Notes under the pieces: model-generated | What the model saw: only the letters and a program-made list of their open reading frames with translations | The model's database searches: none | Told to the model about the DNA's origin: nothing | Assembly (NCBI GenBank): GCA_023261405.1 | Contig: JAHFOZ010000059.1 | Span: forward strand, 1-15,769 | Direction of reading: 5' to 3' | From: Planctomycetota bacterium | Lineage (GTDB): Bacteria; Planctomycetota; MHYJ01; JACPRB01 | Length of the DNA stretch: 15,769 nt | Shown: positions 1-7,591 of the stretch, in pieces | Layout of the letters: each line of letters begins with the position of its first letter | Position numbering within the stretch: the stretch's first letter is position 1 | Program-made: the position numbers and the translations under genes

Positions 1-1074
1 CTCGACCGTTTGTTCGACTCGGGCCCGCTTCTTCGCATGGCCGCGCGTCGCGCCGGCTCGGTGCGGGCGTCCGGCCTCGGGGAGATGACCCTCTCGATCC
101 TCAAGGGCGCGGAGGGAAATCAGGTCAAGGAGCTCCGCCGCCTGGTGATCTGGCTGGAGAAGATGGAGCGTCCCGACGTCATCCACCTCTCGACGCCGCT
201 CCTCCTCGGGATCGGCACGGAGATCAAGAGGCGGCTTGGTGTCCCGGTGGTCTGCTCCCTCCAGGACGAGGATGCGTGGATCGATGGCATGGACGAGCCC
301 TCACGTGGCGAGTGCTGGCGCGCGCTGGCGGAGGGAGCCCGGGAGGTCGACGCCTTCGTCGCCCCCAGCCGCTTCTTCGGCGAGGTGATGCGCGAGCGCA
401 TGAAGATCGACCCGTCCCGGCTCCACGACGTCCACGTGGGCATCGATTCGGGGGCCGCTCCCGGCGTAAAACCCGCGATTCCGGCCGTCGGCTACCTCGC
501 GCGCATGTCTGCGGGGATGGGGCTCGGGGCGCTCGCCGAGGCGTTCCTCCGCTTGAAGAAGGAGCAGCGCTTCAAGGCCCTGCGTCTCCATCTTTGCGGG
601 GGCGCGACCGATGACGACGCCCCGTTCCTTGAGGAGCTGCGGCGGCGGTTCTCGCAGTCGGGGGTTGCCGCGGATGTGCAGTTCTTCGAGGACTTCGACC
701 CCGCCGCGCGCCGGCGCTTCCTGGAGTCGCTGAGCGTCCTCTCCGTCCCCTCCCCCCACGGCTCCGCGTACGGGACGTATATCCTTGAGTCGCTCGCGGC
801 GGGCGTCCCTGTCGTGCAGCCCGGGCTCGGATCGTTCCCCGAGCTGGTGGAGGCCACGGCCGGGGGACTGCTCTATGATCCGGCGGATCCGGACGCCCTC
901 ACGCGGAGCCTTGGAGAACTCCTCGCGGATGCCCCGCGCGCCGCGGAACTGGGCCGTCGGGGGCGGGACTCCGTCGTGAAAGACTTCAGCCTGGAGAAGA
1001 TGGCGAAGGACATGATCACGCTCTATCGCGGCGTCGTCTCCTCGAGGGCGCCCGCCGGCGGGGGCCGCCCATGA
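1..1074 (+). CDS. Glycosyltransferase, GT4-like (GT-B fold), 5'-truncated by the window edge
   Basis: The frame is open from base 1, so the N-terminal Rossmann half is cut; the TTG at 10 need not be the start. 357 residues are visible. Seen: an N-domain segment with RPDVIHLSTPL and VDAFVAPSRFFGE, the hinge VGYLARM, and a C-terminal nucleotide-sugar domain with SVPSPHGSAYG, LESLAAGVPVVQP and FPELVEATAGGLLYDPADP. This order is typical of family 4 glycosyltransferases, which move sugar from an activated donor to an acceptor in the cytoplasm or at the membrane face. Donor and acceptor cannot be read. Odd: the EX7E motif has Ser at visible residue 255 where the first Glu is expected (the second Glu is residue 263), and the usual Lys after the hinge is Met. 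The stop overlaps the next start by ATGA at 1071-1074. The family call is firm; catalytic competence is not. Confidence 0.87.
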   Translation, partial: LDRLFDSGPLLRMAARRAGSVRASGLGEMTLSILKGAEGNQVKELRRLVIWLEKMERPDVIHLSTPLLLGIGTEIKRRLGVPVVCSLQDEDAWIDGMDEPSRGECWRALAEGAREVDAFVAPSRFFGEVMRERMKIDPSRLHDVHVGIDSGAAPGVKPAIPAVGYLARMSAGMGLGALAEAFLRLKKEQRFKALRLHLCGGATDDDAPFLEELRRRFSQSGVAADVQFFEDFDPAARRRFLESLSVLSVPSPHGSAYGTYILESLAAGVPVVQPGLGSFPELVEATAGGLLYDPADPDALTRSLGELLADAPRAAELGRRGRDSVVKDFSLEKMAKDMITLYRGVVSSRAPAGGGRP

Positions 1075-2234
1075 AGATGGCCCTCGGGCTCGTCGCCCTG
1101 CTCGGGGTCGGCACCGGTCCGTGCCGGGCCGCACCCGCTGGGGACCAGGTCCGGGCGGCCAGTCCTGAACGTGCGAGTCTCGATACCCAGGACTGGTCCA
1201 CGTATCACGGGAACTACGCGCTGGAGGGCGTGTCGGAGAGCGCCCCTCCGGACGCCCCCGGGCGGCTCTGGAGGTTCAAGGTCGAGGGCCGCGTCCACGC
1301 CACCCCGGTCGCCGGGGGCGGGAAGGTGCATTTCGCCACCGACAAGGGGATGGTGGTGGCCCTGGACCTCGAAGGGAAGGAGGTCTGGAAGGTCGAGCTC
1401 GCGAAGGAGAACTTCAAGGCGCCCCTACTCCTGACGGAGAGGGTCCTCGTCCTGGGGTCCGAGGAAGGCAACCTCTACGCCCTGGACGCCGGGACCGGGA
1501 AGCCGAAGTGGACCTACAAGATGGGAGGCGTGATTCAGGGCTCGGCCAACCGCGTGGATCTCCGGGGCGGAAAGAAGGCGGTGATTGTGGTCTCCCAGTC
1601 GGACGGCTCCATCCACTGCGTGGACCTGGAGGGTGGCACGCTGGCGTGGAAGACGGACCCGATCGACCGCAGCGACGGCTCGCCCGGCGTGCGGGACGGG
1701 AGGATCCTCCTGGGGAGTTGCGCCTCGGCCCTTCATGTCTTCTCCGTGGACAAGGAGGGCAAGACGGCGGACATTGAGATCGGCGGCGACTGCCAGGTGG
1801 CCGGCGGCGTGGCGATCTCGGGCACCCTCGCCTTCGCCGGGACCCGCTCGGGCAAGGTCGTGGCCGTGGACGTGACCGCGGGCAAGCTCGTCTGGACGAA
1901 CGAGGACTGCAAGAAGGAAGTCTTCACCACGCCCGCGGTGAATGCGAAGGTCGTGGTCTTCGGCGCGGAAGACGGGATGGTCTACGCCCTCGACCGCGCC
2001 ACGGGAAGGAAGCTGTGGGACTTCGACACGGGCAAGACCCCCTCGTCGCCGGTCATCGCGGGGGAGCGCGTGGTCGTCTCCGCGGGGGGCGCCCTCACGA
2101 TGCTGGAACTCGGGACCGGGAAGAAGCTCTGGTCCACCCCCGTGAGCGACGAGATCAGCTCCCCGGCGCTCGTGGGAGGCCGGATGATCGTGGGGGCGGA
2201 CGACGGGACCGTCTCCTGCTACGGCCGGAAATGA
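1071..2234 (+). CDS. Secreted PQQ-like (BamB-type) beta-propeller protein
   Basis: 387 residues. The ATG at 1071 overlaps the glycosyltransferase stop (ATGA), which fixes the start and suggests coupled translation. A hydrophobic N-terminus (about residues 3-20, ending CRAAPA) looks like a Sec signal peptide; no proper lipobox is seen. The rest is a series of blades, each ending in a variant of G-x-[VL]-x-A-[LV]-D-x-x-[TG]-G-x-x-x-W, for example GMVVALDLEGKEVW, GNLYALDAGTGKPKW, GKVVAVDVTAGKLVW and GMVYALDRATGRKLW. I count about seven such units plus a final strand (GTVSCYG) that could close the ring. This matches PQQ-like repeat proteins of the BamB type, which are usually scaffolds and need not bind PQQ. 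It sits just before an ABC transporter gene pair, so an envelope-assembly or adaptor role is possible but inferred. Confidence 0.9.
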   Translation: MKMALGLVALLGVGTGPCRAAPAGDQVRAASPERASLDTQDWSTYHGNYALEGVSESAPPDAPGRLWRFKVEGRVHATPVAGGGKVHFATDKGMVVALDLEGKEVWKVELAKENFKAPLLLTERVLVLGSEEGNLYALDAGTGKPKWTYKMGGVIQGSANRVDLRGGKKAVIVVSQSDGSIHCVDLEGGTLAWKTDPIDRSDGSPGVRDGRILLGSCASALHVFSVDKEGKTADIEIGGDCQVAGGVAISGTLAFAGTRSGKVVAVDVTAGKLVWTNEDCKKEVFTTPAVNAKVVVFGAEDGMVYALDRATGRKLWDFDTGKTPSSPVIAGERVVVSAGGALTMLELGTGKKLWSTPVSDEISSPALVGGRMIVGADDGTVSCYGRK

Positions 2235-2899
2235 TCCTCGAGATGGCCGGCGTCACCAAGTCCTACTCCACGCCCGGCGGGGCGGAAGCCCGCGTGCTTC
2301 GCGGGATCGACCTCCGGATCGCCGCCGGCGAGTCGGTCGCGATCACGGGCCCCTCGGGCTGCGGGAAGAGCACCCTCCTCAACATCATCGGGACCCTGGA
2401 TTCCCCCAGCTCCGGACGCGTGGTCCTTGACGGTCGCGAGACCTCGATGCTGGCGGAGCCCGAGCTCTCCCGCGTGAGGTCGCAGGTCGTGGGCTTCGTC
2501 TTCCAGTTCCACCACCTGCTCCCGCAGTGCAGCATCCTCGAGAACGCCCTTGTGCCGGCGCTGGTGGGACCCGACCCGGCGGCCGCCGAGACGCGTGCCC
2601 GGGCCCTCCTGGGGCGGGTGGGGCTGGCGGACCGCCTGGATCACCGCCCCGGCCAGCTCTCGGGCGGCGAGTGCCAGCGCGCGGCGGTCGTGCGCGCTCT
2701 CGTGAACCGCCCCAAGCTCCTGCTGGCGGACGAGCCCACGGGTTCCCTCGACCGGGAGGGGGCCGAGTCGCTCGCGGCGCTGCTTCTCGAACTCAACCGG
2801 GAGGAGGGGACGGCGCTGGTTCTCGTGACCCACTCCCCCGGCCTGGCCTCGCGCGCGGCCCGCACCCTCGAGCTCCGGGACGGCGTCTTCGCGAAATGA
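2231..2899 (+). CDS. ABC transporter ATP-binding protein, LolD/YbbA/MacB-type
   Basis: 222 residues when started at the ATG at 2231, which overlaps the upstream stop (ATGA); any longer reading would run into the beta-propeller gene. All ABC ATPase motifs are present: Walker A GPSGCGKST (residues 40-48), Q-loop Gln at 92, signature LSGGE (143-147), Walker B LLLADEP (163-169), D-loop SLD (172-174) and switch His 201. The VGFVFQFHHLLPQ stretch and ADEPTGSLD are typical of the LolD/YbbA/MacB group. These ATPases drive FtsX-fold permeases by mechanical coupling rather than ordinary import or export. The partner permease follows with another ATGA overlap at 2896-2899. Substrate unknown; lipoprotein release, envelope stress or export of a hydrophobic molecule are all possible. 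The family is certain from the motifs. Confidence 0.96.
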   Translation: MILEMAGVTKSYSTPGGAEARVLRGIDLRIAAGESVAITGPSGCGKSTLLNIIGTLDSPSSGRVVLDGRETSMLAEPELSRVRSQVVGFVFQFHHLLPQCSILENALVPALVGPDPAAAETRARALLGRVGLADRLDHRPGQLSGGECQRAAVVRALVNRPKLLLADEPTGSLDREGAESLAALLLELNREEGTALVLVTHSPGLASRAARTLELRDGVFAK

Positions 2900-5800
2900 A
2901 CCGCGCCACCCTCGTCCTTTGCAGTCTCCGCTTCTACCGGCGGACGCACCTCGGAGTGCTCGCGGGATGCGCCCTCTCGGCCGCGGTCCTCTCCGGTGCG
3001 CTTTTCGTGGGCGACTCCGTCCGCGGCAGTCTGGAGCGGATCGCCCTGGCGCGGCTCGGAAAGATCGACGCGGCGCTCGACACGGGGAACCGTTATTTCC
3101 GGGCCGATCTTCCCGCCCGCCTTAAGCTTCGCGCCGCTGCGGCGCTTCACGTCCCGGGCATGGCCCTCCGCGGGACGTCACAGTTCAATCGTGTGGAAGT
3201 GCTGGGGGTGGACGGGAAGTTTCTCGCCCTGGCCGACTCTCCCGCGGACCTCACCCTTCCCCGCGACGGGGTGGCCCTCAACGAGAAGCTGGCCGCTGTT
3301 CTCGGCGTCAAAGTAGGCGACGAGGTGGCGCTGCGGCTTCCGAAACCCAATCTCCTTTCGAGAGATGCGCCCCTGTCCGCCCGCCGGGAACGGGAGACAG
3401 TCCGGGCCCCCTTCACAGTCGTCGCCATCCTGACGGACTTGCAACTCGGTCGTTTCAGCCTGAAGTCCGACCAGGCAGGGCCGGCCACGGCGTTCGTGGA
3501 CCTGGGACGTCTCCAGCAGATGCTGGACCTCGAGGGGGCGGCCAACCTCCTGGCCGTCGCCAGCTCCGCGGCCGAAGCGGCGCAGGCCGCCCTCCGCGGG
3601 GTGTGGACGCTGGAAGACGCGGGGATCGACATCCGCGGCCCGAGATACGGGGTGGTTCAGGTACAGAGTCCGCGCATCTACCTGGACCCCGCGGCCGTCG
3701 CGGCGGCGTTCGAGGCGGCGCCCGGCGGGGTGGGCGTGCTCTCCTACCTCGTCAACGCCATCACGGCGGAAAACGGAAAGTCGACGCCCTACTCCTTCAT
3801 GACGGCCGGTCCCGTGCCCGCGGGCATGAAGGACGACGAGATCCTCATCAACCGCTGGTGGGCGGATCGCCTCTCGGTCAAAGAGGGCGATCGGGTGGAG
3901 GTGGAATACTCCGAGCTCCGGGCGGCCCATGAGTTCGTCAAGAAACGCCGGTCGTTCCGGGTGCGGGGGGTGGTCGAGATGGAGGCCCTCGCCGCGGAAC
4001 GAGACCTGGCCCCGCAGTTCCCCGGACTCACGGACGTGGACACGTGCAGGAACTGGGAGATCGACCTGCCCCTGGACGAGAAGAATCTCGACGACAAGGA
4101 GAACGAGGAGTACTGGAAGAAGCACAAGCAGACGCCGAAGGCGCTCGTGACGCTCGCAGCGGGACGGGAGATGTGGGCGAACCCGTTCGGCGACCTCATG
4201 GCCGTGAGGTTCCCCGTGGCCTCGACCGACCTCGGCGGGCTCCGGGAGGCGCTGAAGGCCCGGATGGACCCGGCGGCCGCGGGGCTGCTTTTCCGCCCCG
4301 TGCGTGAGCAGGCGCTCAAGGCGGCCCGAGAGTCGATGGACCTCGGCCAGCTTTTCCTGGGCATGAGCCTCTTCCTGGTGGCCGCGTCCCTCCTCCTGAC
4401 GGCGATGCTCTTCGTCTTCTCCGCGGAGCAGCGCGCGCGGGAGATGGGCGTCCTTCGGGCCGTGGGCCATTCCTCGGGGCAGGTGCGGGGGCAGTTTCTG
4501 GGGGAAGGGCTGGCGCTCGCCGCGCTCGGATCGCTGGCGGGCGTCCCGCTCGGCTGGGCCTACGCCCGCGGCCTGATCGGCGGACTCGGCGGCGCCTGGA
4601 GCGGCGCGGTTGCCGGGACGCCGGTGGAGTTCCACGCGTCGGCGGCCAGCGCGGTCGCCGGCGCCGGGGCGGCCGCTGCGATCTCGCTCCTGGCCATGGC
4701 GTGGGCGCTGCGTCGCCAGGCGAAGAGGCCCCCGCGGGAACTTCTCTCCGAGGATTTCTCGCTGGGCGAGGAGGAGCGTTCGCGCTCGAAACGCCCTTGG
4801 GACTTGCGCGGGGTACTCGTCGCGTGCCTGGTTGGGGCGGCGGCGGTCGCAGGGACGGGCAGAGGGGCCGCAGCATTTTTCGCAGCGGGGGCGCTCATGC
4901 TGGCGGGGGGTATGGCCCTCGTCCGGATGATCCTGGCCCGCGCAGCCGCGGTCTCTCCCGGCCTTCTTTCGACGGCCCGACTCGGGACGCGGAACGCCGC
5001 GCGACGTCCCGGTCGGGGGCTGGCGGCCGCCGGGATGCTGGCCTGCGGGGCGTTCATGGTGCTCTCGGTCTCGGCCATGAAGGAGGATCTCTCCCTCCAG
5101 GCCGGCGTGCGCCGTTCGGGGACCGGGGGCTTTGAGCTCTACGGCGAGTCGAGCACGGCCATCCACCATGACCTGAATGATCGGAAGGGCCGGGCGGCGC
5201 TGAAGCTCGCGGACGAGGCCGCCCTCGAGGGCGTCTCCGTCCTCCCGATCAAGGTGCGCGAGGGGGACGACGCGAGCTGCGTGAACCTGAACCTGTCCCT
5301 GACGCCGCCGCTCCTGGGCGTCGATCCCGTGGCCTTCGCCCGGCTGGATGCGTTTGCGGACGCGGAGTCCTGGAAGCTCCTGGAGACCCCGCAGCCGGAC
5401 GGCGCGGTGCCGGCGCTCGTGGGAGATGCGGCCACGGCCCTCTGGAAGCTGAAGAAGAAGGTGGGGAAGATGGGCGACCTGCTGGATTACCGGGACGAGC
5501 GTGGTCGCGAGTTCAAGGTGAGGCTCGTGGGACAACTTCCGTATCGACTCTCGGTACTGCAGGGACGCCTGCTGATCTCGGGCCGCGACTTCCTGCGGCT
5601 CTATCCCTCCGAGTCGGGATACCGGATGTTCCTGCTCGATGTGCCTCCGGGGCGCGAGAACGCCGTGAGCCGGTACCTCACCGCGAAGCTCGATCAGGCG
5701 GGCCTGGAACTGGTTCCCTCGGTCGAGCGTCTGCGGGAATTCTACGTCGTCGAGGGCGCGTACCTGTCGACCTTCCTGGTCCTGGGGGGGCTGGGGCTGC

Positions 5801-6138
5801 TCCTCGGGACCGCGGGCCTGGGCATCCTGGTCCTCCGGAACGTGCTGGAGCGCCGCGCGGAGCTGGCTTTGCTGCGGGCGGTGGGGTATACGCCCGCGCA
5901 GGCCGCCGGCGTCGTTCTCTCGGAACATCGCTTCCTGGTCCTGGCCGGGCTGGTCGCCGGGGCGGCCTCGGCGACCCTGGCCATTGCCCCGAGCGTGGCC
6001 CGCCCGGAGGTCCACGTCCCGTACGGGCTCATGGCGGCCTTCCTCCTGGGCACGCTTCTGCTCTCCCTGGGATGGATTGGGGTTGCCGCGCGGCTGGCCC
6101 TCCGGGCGCCGCTTGTGTCCGCCCTGAGAAACGAATAA
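2896..6138 (+). CDS. FtsX-like ABC permease, 10-TM (YbbP-like layout)
   Basis: 1080 residues from the ATG at 2896, which overlaps the ATPase stop; the same frame is open further upstream only as a shadow of the ATPase gene. Reading hydrophobicity by eye gives ten membrane segments: about 19-39; 486-509, 536-556 and 586-606; a central pair at 639-654 and 658-680; 708-728; then 958-980, 1012-1032 and 1044-1066. Large soluble domains lie at about 40-485 and 729-955, probably extracytoplasmic. The FtsX-core signatures REMGVLRAVGHSSGQVRGQF and AELALLRAVGYTPAQAAG follow TM2 and TM8. The 4+2+4 layout resembles E. coli YbbP more than the 4-TM LolC/E or MacB. The first soluble domain carries a very charged stretch near 4080-4135 (DEKNLDDKENEEYWKKHK). 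It should form a complex with the preceding ATPase. Substrate unknown. Confidence 0.93.
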   Translation: MNRATLVLCSLRFYRRTHLGVLAGCALSAAVLSGALFVGDSVRGSLERIALARLGKIDAALDTGNRYFRADLPARLKLRAAAALHVPGMALRGTSQFNRVEVLGVDGKFLALADSPADLTLPRDGVALNEKLAAVLGVKVGDEVALRLPKPNLLSRDAPLSARRERETVRAPFTVVAILTDLQLGRFSLKSDQAGPATAFVDLGRLQQMLDLEGAANLLAVASSAAEAAQAALRGVWTLEDAGIDIRGPRYGVVQVQSPRIYLDPAAVAAAFEAAPGGVGVLSYLVNAITAENGKSTPYSFMTAGPVPAGMKDDEILINRWWADRLSVKEGDRVEVEYSELRAAHEFVKKRRSFRVRGVVEMEALAAERDLAPQFPGLTDVDTCRNWEIDLPLDEKNLDDKENEEYWKKHKQTPKALVTLAAGREMWANPFGDLMAVRFPVASTDLGGLREALKARMDPAAAGLLFRPVREQALKAARESMDLGQLFLGMSLFLVAASLLLTAMLFVFSAEQRAREMGVLRAVGHSSGQVRGQFLGEGLALAALGSLAGVPLGWAYARGLIGGLGGAWSGAVAGTPVEFHASAASAVAGAGAAAAISLLAMAWALRRQAKRPPRELLSEDFSLGEEERSRSKRPWDLRGVLVACLVGAAAVAGTGRGAAAFFAAGALMLAGGMALVRMILARAAAVSPGLLSTARLGTRNAARRPGRGLAAAGMLACGAFMVLSVSAMKEDLSLQAGVRRSGTGGFELYGESSTAIHHDLNDRKGRAALKLADEAALEGVSVLPIKVREGDDASCVNLNLSLTPPLLGVDPVAFARLDAFADAESWKLLETPQPDGAVPALVGDAATALWKLKKKVGKMGDLLDYRDERGREFKVRLVGQLPYRLSVLQGRLLISGRDFLRLYPSESGYRMFLLDVPPGRENAVSRYLTAKLDQAGLELVPSVERLREFYVVEGAYLSTFLVLGGLGLLLGTAGLGILVLRNVLERRAELALLRAVGYTPAQAAGVVLSEHRFLVLAGLVAGAASATLAIAPSVARPEVHVPYGLMAAFLLGTLLLSLGWIGVAARLALRAPLVSALRNE

Positions 6139-6174
6139 GCTGTAACGGTCCGGCTGGAGGGGCGTCTTTCTTTC

Positions 6175-6489
6175 ATGGGTGACACTACCCAGATGTTGCG
6201 TGCGAAGCCCGAGTCGCAGACGCACTGGCATGCGATCGCGGCGGCGGCGCATCGGCGCCGGGGCGAGGCAGGGGACGAGGCCTCGGCAAAGTCCCACGAG
6301 CAGTCGATCTCGGAGATCCGCCTGACCCGCGAGGCGGGGAACTCGCGCAAGGTCCGGTACTGCCCCAAGTGCCTCGCGCGAGGCCATCGCTACGTGCTCC
6401 TCTGGGGCGGCCCGGCGCCGGACTGGTGCGGCACCTGCTACTGGCCGCGTCCGATCAGCCCCGACTCCGAACCCGCCCCGGACGCCTGA
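6175..6489 (+). CDS. Small hypothetical protein with a CxxC...CxxC zinc-ribbon-like C-terminus
   Basis: 104 residues. I do not recognise the family. The N-terminal part (about 1-58) is polar, rich in Ala, His, Arg and Glu, and probably helical or disordered. The C-terminal half has two paired cysteine knuckles, CPKC at 63-66 and CGTC at 85-88, separated by an aromatic and Gly-rich stretch (YVLLWGGPAPDW), consistent with a single zinc ribbon. No signal peptide, so likely cytoplasmic. The start is chosen because the ATG follows a GGAGG at 6156-6160, but the 14-base spacing is long and the start is only moderately secure. It stands alone, 36 bases after the permease and 40 bases before the dihydrouridine synthase. 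Nucleic-acid or protein binding is possible for a zinc ribbon, but no function is shown. Confidence 0.65.
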   Translation: MGDTTQMLRAKPESQTHWHAIAAAAHRRRGEAGDEASAKSHEQSISEIRLTREAGNSRKVRYCPKCLARGHRYVLLWGGPAPDWCGTCYWPRPISPDSEPAPDA

Positions 6490-6515
6490 AAGCCCTTCGC
6501 GCCGGCCCGCCTTCC

Positions 6516-6523
6516 GATACAAT
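6516..6523 (+). promoter_or_regulatory. Candidate -10 element for a leaderless tRNA-dihydrouridine synthase transcript
   Basis: GATACAAT contains TACAAT at 6518-6523, a five-of-six match to the bacterial -10 consensus, striking in such GC-rich DNA. A start site about 7 bases downstream would fall on the A of the ATG at 6530. No Shine-Dalgarno sequence lies between. I see no good -35 box. Inferred only. Confidence 0.4.
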
Positions 6524-6529
6524 CTCCGG

Positions 6530-7582
6530 ATGCTCCGTCTCGGGTCCCTTGAGGTCGCGCTCCCGGCCGTGCAGGCCGCGCTCTCCGGCTACTCCGATCG
6601 CGCCATGCGCGTCGTGGCGCGCCGCCGCGGGGCGGAGCTCTGCATGGCCGAAGTCGTGCTCGACAAGCTCGTCCTCCTCAAGGGTCGGCTTCGCGACCGC
6701 ATGCTCGCCCTGGGGCCGGACGACCACCCCATCGGCGGCCAGCTCATGGGCGCGGAGCCCGACCAGTTCGGGCGCGCCGCCGCCGAGCTCGTGGAGCACG
6801 GCTACGACCTGGTGGACATCAACTTCGGCTGCCCTGTCCGGAAGGTGCTGGGGCGCTGCCGTGGGGGCTACCTGCTGACCACGCCCTCCGTCGCCCTCGA
6901 CATCGTGAAGTCGGTCCTCGACCGCGTGGGCGGGCGGAGGCCCGTGACCGTGAAGATGCGCCGCGGATTCGACGATTCCGCGGAGAGCGAGCGGAACTTC
7001 TTCGAGATCTTCGACGGCGCCTTCGATCTCGGCGTGGCCTCCGTGACCGTGCACGGAAGGACCGTCGAGCAGCGCTACGTGGGGCCGTCCAACCGGGACT
7101 TCCTGAAGAAGGTGAAGGGCCGGGCGGGGGATCGCGTCGTGCTGGGCAGCGGCGACATTTTCTCGCCGGAGAACGTGGCTGACGTGATGGGCGAAACGGG
7201 CGTGGATGGCGTCTGGATCGCCCGGGGCGCCATCGGGAATCCGTTCATCTTCCGCGAGGCGCGGGCGTTGCTCGAAGGGGCCCCGCTCCCGCTCCCGCCC
7301 TCGATCGCCGAGCAGCGCCGGGCGCTGGAGGAGCACCTGGCGCTCACGGCCGAGACCCACGGCGCGGACCGGGCCGGGATCATCCTCCGAAAGGTGGGTA
7401 TCCGCTACGCCGACTTGCATCCCCTCCGGGACGAGGTTCGTGGCGTCTTCATCGGCGTGCGCACGTGCGCCGACGTTGAGGCGGTTCTTCAGCGCTGGTA
7501 TGATCCCGCGGGTGAATGGCCCCCGGTGGAGCGCCGCAAGGTCATGGACCGCGTGGCCGCGGGCGCGCTCCTGGAGGAGTAG
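6530..7582 (+). CDS. tRNA-dihydrouridine synthase (DusB-like)
   Basis: 350 residues, slightly longer than typical DusB. Dus enzymes are FMN-dependent, NADPH-using TIM-barrel proteins that reduce uridines in tRNA loops in the cytoplasm. Seen: the N-terminal strand and loop LPAVQAALSGYSDRAMR; the motif INFGCPVRKV with catalytic Cys 101; the conserved Lys in VKMRRGF (Lys 142); TVHGRTVEQRY with His 175 and Arg 177; the FMN phosphate-binding region LGSGDIFSPENV; and GVWIARGAIGNPFIF. The C-terminus (about 260-350) fits the helical tRNA-binding domain. The region after the catalytic Cys (GRCRGGYLL) differs from the more usual AGSALL pattern but keeps the same spacing. The start at 6530 lacks an RBS; a leaderless start is suggested by the TACAAT box. 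Which tRNA position is modified cannot be told. It converges on the minus-strand YdjY-like gene with 9 bases between stops. Confidence 0.95.
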   Translation: MLRLGSLEVALPAVQAALSGYSDRAMRVVARRRGAELCMAEVVLDKLVLLKGRLRDRMLALGPDDHPIGGQLMGAEPDQFGRAAAELVEHGYDLVDINFGCPVRKVLGRCRGGYLLTTPSVALDIVKSVLDRVGGRRPVTVKMRRGFDDSAESERNFFEIFDGAFDLGVASVTVHGRTVEQRYVGPSNRDFLKKVKGRAGDRVVLGSGDIFSPENVADVMGETGVDGVWIARGAIGNPFIFREARALLEGAPLPLPPSIAEQRRALEEHLALTAETHGADRAGIILRKVGIRYADLHPLRDEVRGVFIGVRTCADVEAVLQRWYDPAGEWPPVERRKVMDRVAAGALLEE

Positions 7583-7591
7583 GGCGGCCTC

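Noticed and set aside
1071..1140. Lipobox in the first PQQ-like propeller (TGPC)
   Set aside because: The residues before the Cys do not fit [LVI][ASTVI][GAS]C; an ordinary Sec signal peptide is more likely.
3178..6522. Minus-strand open frame of 1114 codons opposite the permease gene
   Set aside because: It is antisense to a well-supported FtsX-type permease; the translation is rich in Arg, Gly, His and Gln with no domain, as expected from the opposite strand of GC-rich coding DNA.
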